This document shows, in pieces, positions 1 through 5,266 of a stretch of DNA of 10,105 nucleotides. Both the position numbers and the translations under genes were made by a program. The notes under the pieces were generated by a model. That model saw only the letters and a program-made list of their open reading frames with translations. It did not search any database and had not been told where the DNA came from. Position 1 is the stretch's first letter. Every line of letters starts with the position of its first letter. Source of the DNA: JAYEJW01 sp034716535. GTDB lineage: Bacteria; Pseudomonadota; Gammaproteobacteria; Chromatiales; Chromatiaceae. The stretch covers positions 1 through 10,105 of the forward strand of contig JAYEJW010000359.1 in NCBI GenBank assembly GCA_034716535.1, in the 5' to 3' direction.

Positions 1-74
1 TGTACATCGCCGAGACCTTACGTGAGCGCCGCAGGGGTAATCCCGCTCCGGTTCTGCCAGCTACCGCCGGATAA
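1..74 (+). CDS. Possible C-terminal end of a gene entering from the left
   Basis: The plus strand is open from the window edge to a TAA at 72-74. It encodes about 23 residues (YIAETLRERRRGNPAPVLP followed by ATAG) with codon use that fits the rest of the window. It would end convergently with, and overlap by about 57 bases, the UbiE-like gene on the other strand. The YIAETLRE stretch superficially resembles the YLAESIR segment that UbiE proteins carry near their C-terminus, but the resemblance stops there and may be chance. No family can be assigned from so short a piece. Confidence 0.25.
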   Translation, partial: YIAETLRERRRGNPAPVLPATAG

Positions 75-614
75 AAGTGCACTATGTCTTTGGGGGCAGA
101 TCGACACCGGGGTCTGAACGCTTACGAGGCAATAGAACCGCGCCCCCGGTTTGAGAACGCGCAAGACTTCTTTCAACGCGGCCTCGACGTACGTGACATT
201 GCGGACTCCGAAGGCACAGACCACGGCGTCCATTGAAGCGTCGGTGAAAGGCAGCGCCCGCGTAAGTCCTGCCACCCAAGACAGGTCACCTGTACCGTTC
301 GATCGACCGGCACTGATCATCGGAATGCTGGGTTCCAGCACGATGACCCGGCGGTCCGGCGCTGCAATCCGCTTCGCCATCTCTCCACGCCCGCCGGCCA
401 GATCGAGTATGCGTTGCCCCGGCCGGGGGGACATGATCCGCACGAGAATCCGCCGCCAGTACCGGTGCAGCCCCAGACTCTGGGCGTCCAGCAGACGGTC
501 GTAGTACGGCGCCAGGCGGTGAAAGGTCTCGCGCATGCGCCGGTCGCGTTCCTCCGGTGTGACCTGCTGGCTTCCAAAATCGTGGGAATGATCAATTTTC
601 GGCGGCCGAGTCAT
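18..614 (-). CDS. UbiE/COQ5-like SAM methyltransferase with abnormal C-terminus
   Basis: Class I SAM-dependent methyltransferase of the UbiE/COQ5 type, a family that C-methylates quinone precursors. Seen: an N-terminal helix region with YYDRLLDAQSLGLHRYWRR, motif I as ILDLAGGRGEMAKRI (residues 69-83), the acidic LEPS motif after it, the UbiE hallmark CAFGVRNV (about 133-140), and RVLKPGARFYCL (about 152-163). In the family, that last segment is followed by an LEFS-type strand and roughly 70 residues reaching a YLAESI motif. Here it runs into about 35 unrelated residues (LVSVQTPVSICPQ onward) and stops. The SAM-binding core is intact but the C-terminus is truncated, frameshifted or replaced, so activity is doubtful. 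ATG at 612-614 lies 9 bases after the stop of the upstream membrane-protein gene, so the two are probably cotranscribed. The exact methyl acceptor cannot be told. Confidence 0.75.
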   Translation of the reverse strand: MTRPPKIDHSHDFGSQQVTPEERDRRMRETFHRLAPYYDRLLDAQSLGLHRYWRRILVRIMSPRPGQRILDLAGGRGEMAKRIAAPDRRVIVLEPSIPMISAGRSNGTGDLSWVAGLTRALPFTDASMDAVVCAFGVRNVTYVEAALKEVLRVLKPGARFYCLVSVQTPVSICPQRHSALLSGGSWQNRSGITPAALT

Positions 615-623
615 CTCATGATG

Positions 624-1121
624 TCAGACCGGCTTGGCTGTCGCGAGCCACATGATGACAACGACCGTTAGCAACAAGGGCGGCAGGGTGAGCGGCACGA
701 ACCGGCGCTCGTAGAGATCGAGCGAATTCTTGCTTTCTCGCAAACCGCTATCCCGCCCTCGCGATGAGAACAGCCGGGGTAGGCGCAGATGGCCGAACCA
801 CATATCCCCTATTTCTATCGGTACAATCACTAACAGCACCAAGGCGAGCTTCCACCTGACCCATGCCCAATCCAGGGCACCGAACCCATACATGCTCAAG
901 AGCAGTACGCCGCTTCCCATCAACAAGAGCAGGCCGAAGTGCTCGACCCAGAAAAATCGGAGGAAGTCCCGGTACAGTGCCTCGCACTCGACGCTGTGCT
1001 GGCCCAAACGCCTCTTTGCCAGCTGGATCAGGAGCCATGCACCACCCGAGGGGCCAAGCCAAAGAATCAGCCCCCCTAGATGCAGGAGCTTGATAAGCGG
1101 AAACCAGAAAGCTACGTCCAA
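624..1121 (-). CDS. Four-helix integral membrane protein, DUF2269-like
   Basis: A 165-residue hydrophobic protein with four predicted membrane helices at about residues 6-34, 54-78, 86-107 and 143-161, and a basic loop (FGHLRLPRLFSSRGRD) between helices 3 and 4. The KLLHLGGLILWLG opening with a histidine in helix 1 resembles DUF2269 and CopD-like membrane proteins, whose functions are poorly defined. The assignment rests on pattern only. The only start codon at the head of the frame is a TTG at 1119-1121, preceded by a weak AGAGAA; no ATG or GTG lies close upstream in frame. The gene ends 9 bases before the UbiE-like gene, suggesting cotranscription. It may belong to the same transcription unit as the DsrC-like gene 379 bases upstream, but the gap makes this uncertain. 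Confidence 0.7.
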   Translation of the reverse strand: MDVAFWFPLIKLLHLGGLILWLGPSGGAWLLIQLAKRRLGQHSVECEALYRDFLRFFWVEHFGLLLLMGSGVLLLSMYGFGALDWAWVRWKLALVLLVIVPIEIGDMWFGHLRLPRLFSSRGRDSGLRESKNSLDLYERRFVPLTLPPLLLTVVVIMWLATAKPV

Positions 1122-1500
1122 TTCTCTGACACCGGCACCCGTGCGCCCGCATTTCTGTGTTGTTCTCGACGGCCTCGTGGGATGCGGGCTCGTCCTGGCT
1201 AGCCGTTAACAGCCGTCGCGGAACTCCCTTGCGATCCAGTATTGACGCTCGGTCTCGTCCTCGCCAGTGTCGCACTGCAGCGCGATCGACGCGCAGTTCC
1301 TCGCATTGCGCACCTACATGGCGGCCTTCCGACCTTGGTTGCTCCCCCGTTTTGTCGTCCGCAGGCGGGCAAGTCTGCAGGGGAGGCATCGGGAGACAGC
1401 ACCCGCGCTCTGAATCCGGCTCATCTCGACCATGACGGCCACAGTGTTAGGCCGGCCCTGGCAGAGCCGCATCCGAGGGCGCGGGCAAAAGAACAGCTGA
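1122..1500. other. 379-bp gap without a recognisable gene
   Basis: Lies between the DsrC-like gene and the membrane-protein gene, all on the minus strand. Open frames cross it on both strands, including a minus-strand reading containing CEELRVDRAAVRHW, but none matches a family I know or has a convincing ribosome binding site. I saw no strong terminator; a short inverted repeat (CGGCC, nine-base loop, GGCCG, 1437-1456) is too weak to call. It may be a long spacer with an internal promoter for the membrane-protein gene, or the remains of a lost gene. Confidence 0.4.
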
Positions 1501-1863
1501 TCAGCCGCCGAGCTCCTCTGCAGGCTTGGGTAGCCCGGCGAGCTTGCAGAGCTCCAAAACGGGCCCCTTGGGGAACAACCCGTAGAGGAACTTCTCGTAG
1601 TTCTTGTGATCATGGAAATGTTGGCCGTGATGCTTGCCCAGACTCATCACCAGCTTGTGCATGGTCGGATGGACCTTGTTTTCCGCGTAGTACTCGCGGA
1701 AGTACTGGACCAACCCCAGTTGAGTCTCCGTTAGCTCCACATGATCTTGCTGGGACTGCTGGGCCGCCATAATGGCGGCGACCGCCTCGCTCCAGTCATC
1801 CGGATCGACCAGATAACCCTCTTCGTCGGTTTCAATGATCCTGTCGCCTACCTGAATACTCAT
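1501..1863 (-). CDS. DsrC/TusE-family protein lacking the penultimate cysteine
   Basis: A 120-residue DsrC/TusE/DsvC family protein. The family carries sulfur on C-terminal cysteines in dissimilatory sulfite metabolism (DsrC) or tRNA 2-thiouridine synthesis (TusE). Seen: the N-terminal DEEGYLVDPDDWSEAVA, the central LTETQLGLVQYFREYY, and the C-terminal signature YGLFPKGPVLELCKLAGLPKP. True DsrC has two cysteines in its C-terminal arm, the last being the penultimate residue. Here the upstream one (Cys106) is present, but the tail reads AEELGG and has no second cysteine; there are no other cysteines. It therefore cannot form the DsrC intramolecular disulfide or act as a normal TusE, and fits the paralogue group suggested to be regulatory (RspA-like). 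I chose ATG 1863 over an in-frame start at 1884 because AAGGAGATGAAATC directly precedes it. The zinc-ribbon gene ends 34 bases upstream, so they are probably one operon under the FNR-type promoter. Confidence 0.88.
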   Translation of the reverse strand: MSIQVGDRIIETDEEGYLVDPDDWSEAVAAIMAAQQSQQDHVELTETQLGLVQYFREYYAENKVHPTMHKLVMSLGKHHGQHFHDHKNYEKFLYGLFPKGPVLELCKLAGLPKPAEELGG

Positions 1864-1897
1864 GATTTCATCTCCTTTCGCCAACCGGTTCGGCGAT

Positions 1898-2071
1898 TTA
1901 GCTGGTCTTCTTACGCTCTTGTTTGGCCTTCCAAAGTTCGTAATGCTGTGAGCCCTCGCGCAGCATCTTGGCTCCGCAGCTCGGGCAGTTCACCTCCTGA
2001 CAGGGAATGCTGCGCTCGTGCGGGACCCTCGTCTCGCATTTCGGACAGATACATGATCCGCCGGCGCCCAT
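1898..2071 (-). CDS. Small six-cysteine zinc-ribbon protein
   Basis: A 57-residue protein with a C-x-C-x2-C half (Cys7, 9, 12) and a C-x4-C-x2-C half (Cys24, 29, 32), in the pattern CICPKCETRVPHERSIPC then CPSCGAKMLREGS, followed by a charged helical tail. This is a recurring small-protein type in anaerobic and sulfur-metabolising bacteria, usually annotated as a ferredoxin or zinc-ribbon protein; its role is not known to me. Cysteine spacing fits a treble-clef or ribbon Zn (or Fe) site better than a 2x[4Fe-4S] ferredoxin. ATG 2071 is taken as the start because the conserved part begins at once. An in-frame TTG at 2093-2095 would add eight residues. Neither start has a strong Shine-Dalgarno site. 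First gene behind the FNR-type promoter at 2179-2227 and probably cotranscribed with the DsrC-like gene. Confidence 0.78.
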   Translation of the reverse strand: MGAGGSCICPKCETRVPHERSIPCQEVNCPSCGAKMLREGSQHYELWKAKQERKKTS

Positions 2072-2178
2072 GTCGTGCCTGCGTTGTACGGTCAAAACCA
2101 GTTTCCCCCCCGTTTGTCACGAAAAGAATCGTACTCTCTTGCGCGAACGAACGTCTCAGCATTCACGCTCATACCCTC

Positions 2179-2227
2179 GTTAACTTTTATACTCATTATC
2201 CCAGTGAGACGCTCTGACATAGATCAA
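2179..2227 (-). promoter_or_regulatory. Class II FNR/CRP-family promoter
   Basis: On the minus strand TTGATCTATGTCAG (2227 to 2214) matches the FNR consensus TTGAT-N4-ATCAA at 8 of 10 positions, with a perfect left half. A TATAAA -10 box lies at 2191 to 2186. The spacer between them is exactly 22 bases, which puts the box centre at -41.5 from a start predicted at about 2179, the standard class II geometry. No good -35 hexamer is needed in that arrangement and none is seen. It drives the zinc-ribbon and DsrC-like genes, with a leader of about 108 bases. The regulator could be FNR, ANR, FixK or DNR. I found no second comparable box in the window. Confidence 0.6.
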
Positions 2228-2515
2228 TCGGACCGAACTGGGCGCTTTGCCTTGGCGCGAGCGGGCGAGCTCAGGCTCAAGGAAGAGGCTGAACGGCACA
2301 TGAAGCTGTTGGAGTGGTTGACGGCGCACCCGTAGGCAATGGTGACGGCGCATCCTGGGAATCCGCTGGAGACCGTGCCGCATCGCCATCTGGAGCAGGA
2401 GACCGAAGACATGCCCGTCATCGATGGGAAGGCAGACTTGCTCCGGGCGGTAAACTTGACCAGTGTGCTCCGAGAGTACATGCGCGCTGAAACCAACGGT
2501 AGAGGAACGAACTGA
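2204..2515 (+). pseudogene. CBS-domain protein remnant with in-frame TAG
   Basis: One reading frame runs from GTG 2204 to TGA 2513-2515 and is broken only by a TAG at 2333-2335. The second piece (ATG 2339 onward, 58 residues) contains DMPVIDGKADLLRAVNLTSVLREYMRA, which has the PVVD...L.G.V.L.DVLR shape of the end of a CBS domain. The first piece has a helical, charged stretch (AGELRLKEEAERHMKLLEW) ending in TAHP. Each piece contains TAHP, in phase and 24 bases apart, because of a short direct repeat around the stop. CBS domains bind adenosyl nucleotides. No ribosome binding site precedes the GTG, which also overlaps the FNR-type promoter of the other strand, so the true start may be lost. Probably a decayed gene; readthrough or translation of only the second piece cannot be excluded. 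Confidence 0.5.
2315..2355. repeat. Short direct repeat flanking the TAG codon
   Basis: TGGTTGACGGCGCACCC (2315-2331) recurs as TGGTGACGGCGCATCC (2340-2355), differing by one inserted T and one C/T change. The TAG lies between the copies. The core GACGGCGCA copies are 24 bases apart and in the same frame, so a small duplication may have created the interruption. Confidence 0.6.
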
Positions 2516-2580
2516 GAAAGATACTGCAGACCCGGGCGGAAAGGCCGGTTTACTTGCGCTCGACTAAAGAGGGAGTTTCT

Positions 2581-3222
2581 GTGACAAGGTATGAAAGAAC
2601 AGAACCGTTTGTTACCTATCACCGGCGTTACGACGACTGGTTCAAGCGGCATGAGGCGGCCTATCTCTCGGAGTTGCTGGCGGTGCGCGCGCTGTTGCCG
2701 TGGGAGGGGACTGGTCTGGAGATCGGAGTAGGTACCGGGCGGTTCGCCGTTCCCCTGGGCGTCGCGTTCGGCATCGATCCCGCTTTCCCGATGCTCGACT
2801 ATGCGCGCGCGCGGGGCGTGAACGTCGTATCCGGAGTCGGCGAGGCATTGCCCTTTGCGAATGACCTGTTCAACCATGTTCTAATCGTCACGACCATCTG
2901 CTTCTCCGAGGATGTAGGGGCCACGTTGGCAGAAGCACGTCGTGTGTTGCGGCCCGGCGGTTGGATAATAATCGGCTTTATTGATCGGGAGAGCCCTCTG
3001 GGCCTTGAGTATCTCACCCATCAGGCAGAAAACGTCTTCTATCGGGATGCGACCTTCTTCTCCGCCAGCGAGGTCGACGCACTGCTGGCGAAATGCGGGT
3101 TCGGCGAACGAAATTGGGTCCAAACGTTGTCACGTCCTTTGGCGCAGGTTCGAAACATCGAGCCTGTCAGGCCGGGGACCGGCCATGGTGCATTTCTGGT
3201 CGTGCGTGCGCGTACAAGCTGA
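2581..3222 (+). CDS. Class I SAM-dependent methyltransferase
   Basis: A 213-residue methyltransferase of the Methyltransf_11 type. Seen: a YDDWFKRHEAAYLSEL N-terminal helix, motif I GLEIGVGTGRFAVPLGV (about residues 45-61), an acidic GIDPAFPML motif II (64-72), GEALPFANDLFNHVLIVTTICF (87-108) and RRVLRPGGWIIIGFIDR (120-136), with a C-terminal FFSASEVDALLAKCGF. The set is complete and close to the usual family length. GTG 2581 is chosen because GAGGGAG sits five bases upstream; an ATG at 2554 has no such site. Its stop is about 10 to 36 bases before the CooC-like gene, so the two probably form an operon. The substrate cannot be read from the sequence; metal or metalloid and small-molecule methylation are both possible. 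Confidence 0.85.
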   Translation: MTRYERTEPFVTYHRRYDDWFKRHEAAYLSELLAVRALLPWEGTGLEIGVGTGRFAVPLGVAFGIDPAFPMLDYARARGVNVVSGVGEALPFANDLFNHVLIVTTICFSEDVGATLAEARRVLRPGGWIIIGFIDRESPLGLEYLTHQAENVFYRDATFFSASEVDALLAKCGFGERNWVQTLSRPLAQVRNIEPVRPGTGHGAFLVVRARTS

Positions 3223-3258
3223 GGGGCCTCCGTGGGCCGCGAGAGGAAAAAGCGAACG

Positions 3259-4110
3259 ATGGAAACACCCCAGGCGAATCGATCCGGGCAACTAACAAAA
3301 CCGCTCCGCAGGAAACGCATACTGGTGTGCGGGAAGGGTGGCAGTGGGAAGAGTACATTGGTCGCTTTGATGACGGCTGTCCTGCAGCGAAAGGAGTATG
3401 ACGTCATGGTGCTCGATGGTGATGCATCCAATCCGGAGGGACTTGTACGCTTATTATTCGGCTTGGGCGTGCAGGGTGAGCCTAAGCCACTCATTGAATT
3501 CTTTGGTGGCGTCGATACCGTAACCTGCCCGGTGGAAGATCCTTCCCCTCTCAAACGGATCGGTGATTCGGTCCCGGTCCCGGACAGAAGGATCGATGTT
3601 CTTAAGGAGCTCGGCACGGAATACTACCTCAAGAAAGGAAGCATGATGCTGCTTCAGGCCGGTAAGATCGAAACCTACGGGCAAGGATGCGATGGGCCGC
3701 TGGAGAAGGTCGTCAGGGATTTCATGATTGAAGGGGATTTCGTAAGCATTATCGATGAAAAAGCCGGAATCGAACACTTCGGCAGACGAATACCCGATCG
3801 GATGGACATCATTCTTGGCGTCCTCGATTGCACGCTCGAGTCTGTTTCCATTGCTAGACGAATGACGAAATTCTCGACGGAGATGGGGATGAAAGACGTC
3901 TGGTTAGTCTTGAACAAGACCGAATCGGAAGCGATGAAATCCACGATGATGGACCTGCTGGGGGACCTGAGAAACAAAGTGCTTGGCTCGGTACCCTATG
4001 ACCCCGAACTGGTAAGAGCCGGCCTTTCCGGAAGCGCTCTCGGTGAGCACAAGGAAGTGGAGGATGTTGAACCAATCGTAAGGCGGCTTGAGCAGGCGGT
4101 TTCATTGTAA
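3259..4110 (+). CDS. CooC/MinD-like deviant Walker ATPase
   Basis: A 283-residue P-loop ATPase of the SIMIBI class (ParA/MinD/NifH/CooC group). Seen: deviant Walker A CGKGGSGKST (residues 24-33) with the signature lysine, A' loop LDGDASN (52-58), and IIDEKAGIEHFGR (164-176), the element typical of CooC, where an Asp-x-x-AGIEHLGR motif follows Walker B. CooC inserts nickel into CO dehydrogenase using a C-x-C at the dimer interface. Here the equivalent place reads GQGCDGP (141-147), so only the first cysteine (Cys144) remains, which argues against a canonical Ni role. No cooS or acs gene is present. The partner is more likely another redox or metal protein, possibly linked to the preceding methyltransferase. 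ATG 3259 has GAGAGG upstream; GTG 3232, with GAGGGG five bases before it, is a fair alternative adding nine residues. Confidence 0.85.
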   Translation: METPQANRSGQLTKPLRRKRILVCGKGGSGKSTLVALMTAVLQRKEYDVMVLDGDASNPEGLVRLLFGLGVQGEPKPLIEFFGGVDTVTCPVEDPSPLKRIGDSVPVPDRRIDVLKELGTEYYLKKGSMMLLQAGKIETYGQGCDGPLEKVVRDFMIEGDFVSIIDEKAGIEHFGRRIPDRMDIILGVLDCTLESVSIARRMTKFSTEMGMKDVWLVLNKTESEAMKSTMMDLLGDLRNKVLGSVPYDPELVRAGLSGSALGEHKEVEDVEPIVRRLEQAVSL

Positions 4111-4339
4111 GACCGGAGCTCGTACCGATTTCAAAAGAACAAGAGCGCGTCGACATTTATATTCGGGAAAATATGGGCGTGTCGCAACGCACGTGACTTT
4201 TCGCGAGGCGATTAGCGCCATGCCTCAGCCAGTCCGCACCACGCCGAGCCGCAGCCAAGATTCCGGGCTTGGTTCGGTTCTGGCGCAGGTCCATAGGGGC
4301 CCCTCAACTTCAAGCGTCGTCACAGAAACCATCGCTTTG

Positions 4340-5011
4340 TCACGAGCGGCCAAGCCGGCGTTCCTTTTCCGCTGCGCCTGAATCCACCTCGGCGGGCACC
4401 AAGATGACTTCACAGGTCGCGTGCTGCTGAACGGCCCTGGCTGTGGAGCCGAGGCTCGCCGTGATGCCCTTGTGTCCATGGCTGGCCACCACGATGAGGT
4501 CGACGTCATTGGCGGCGGCATAACGGGCGATTTCGTGAGCGGCGGAACCTGTGCCGAAAGCGACCTCGCGTTGAGCCTCGGGGCAGTCTGTTCGGGTGGC
4601 CTGCTCCGGCGGCTCGCTGTCAAGCATTCCGGTGAAAAAAACGCCCGGCGCCAGTTGCCGGGAGTCGGCACCGACGACGATCAGCTCCCCGCAAAGGGTA
4701 TCCAGGTCCCGGATCAGGTGCTTGGAAAAGTCCTCGTGGACCACGACGGCGACGGTGGGGTTGACCTCCAGAAAAGAGTCCAGTCCTCCAATGTGATCCC
4801 AGTGCGGGTGGGAGAGAAACAGCATGTCCACTGCGCCGGGATCGATGCCGAGCGCGGCCATGTTCTTCAGCAATACCCGGCCGTTACTGCCGGTATCGAA
4901 CAGGATGGTCTGCGCCGGGAGGTGGATCACTGCGGCGAAGCCCCAGAGCGTGGCGAGTCCCGGCCTAAATGCGTAGTTGTCGAACAAGATGGTCAGGCGG
5001 GGCGTGTTCAT
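4340..5011 (-). CDS. Metallo-beta-lactamase fold / universal stress protein fusion
   Basis: A 223-residue protein made of two partial domains. Residues 1 to about 145 are the front of an MBL-fold hydrolase: LTILFDNY, QTILFDTGSNG, then the metal motif SHPHWDH (His68, His70, Asp72, His73), and APGVFFTGML...PPEQATRTD, which in full relatives leads into the GCAHPG and GGFH metal histidines. Those later ligands are absent. Residues about 148-207 are instead the back half of a UspA domain: AAHEIARYAAANDVDLIVVASHGHKGITASLGSTARAVQQHATCEVILV, with the glycine-rich nucleotide loop one residue shorter than usual. The Usp N-terminal half is missing. The join is in frame and clean, as expected from a deletion between adjacent mbl and usp genes. 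Each half probably lacks activity, though it may still be expressed. ATG 5011 has GGAGAAGG upstream. Promoter at 5111-5146. Confidence 0.82.
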   Translation of the reverse strand: MNTPRLTILFDNYAFRPGLATLWGFAAVIHLPAQTILFDTGSNGRVLLKNMAALGIDPGAVDMLFLSHPHWDHIGGLDSFLEVNPTVAVVVHEDFSKHLIRDLDTLCGELIVVGADSRQLAPGVFFTGMLDSEPPEQATRTDCPEAQREVAFGTGSAAHEIARYAAANDVDLIVVASHGHKGITASLGSTARAVQQHATCEVILVPAEVDSGAAEKERRLGRS

Positions 5012-5102
5012 GACGCCTTCTCCGCTCAGTTCAGAATGATCCCGCGCTCGGCGTACCAGTCCCGGTCCAGGGTCCAGCGTATGCAAACGAAGATGTACTA
5101 AG

Positions 5103-5119
5103 ATCCTTTATCAAAGGAT
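5103..5119. repeat. Short palindrome at the predicted mbl-usp start site
   Basis: ATCCTTT-ATC-AAAGGAT is a perfect 7-bp inverted repeat with a three-base centre. It overlaps the predicted transcription start (about 5111) of the leftward promoter, so it could be an operator or the first hairpin of the leader. The half-element CTTTATC also recurs at 5176-5182. Confidence 0.5.
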
Positions 5120-5146
5120 TATTGAAATCCATCATTGCCTGGTCAA
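5111..5146 (-). promoter_or_regulatory. Sigma70-type promoter for the mbl-usp gene
   Basis: On the minus strand TTGACC (5146 to 5141) and AATAAT (5123 to 5118) are separated by exactly 17 bases, each hexamer matching the consensus at 5 of 6 positions. The predicted start is near 5111, leaving a leader of about 100 bases before ATG 5011. The -35 hexamer is the centre of the inverted repeat at 5129-5157, so occupancy of that repeat should block or alter transcription. Confidence 0.6.
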
Positions 5147-5157
5147 GGCAATGATGG
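5129..5157. promoter_or_regulatory. Perfect 12-bp inverted repeat over the -35 box (operator candidate)
   Basis: CCATCATTGCCT (5129-5140), a five-base centre GGTCA, then AGGCAATGATGG (5146-5157). The arms are perfectly complementary. The repeat covers the -35 box of the leftward promoter and lies about 110 bases upstream of the P-type ATPase start. No T-tract follows on either strand, so it is a better candidate for a dimeric-regulator site than for a terminator. The regulator is not in the window. Confidence 0.55.
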
Positions 5158-5266
5158 GATGTTTCGATGAAAATGCTTTATCGTAAGTAGAGATGTCCTC
5201 TCGTTTTTCCGCCCCTCGGTGTCAGTCGCCCGCGGCCCTTCCGGTAGGGAGAACGGAGGTCTCGTG

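Noticed and set aside
748..1389. 213-residue minus-strand frame overlapping the membrane-protein gene
   Set aside because: Out of frame with a clear four-helix membrane protein over most of its length; its upstream part matches nothing I recognise.
4111..4339. Possible gene in the 229-bp convergent gap
   Set aside because: Short frames only, stops in all readings that look protein-like, no ribosome site and no strong terminator hairpin seen.
4421..5101. 226-residue plus-strand frame over the mbl-usp gene
   Set aside because: Antisense shadow; the minus strand carries the HxHxDH and Usp motifs, a ribosome site and a promoter.
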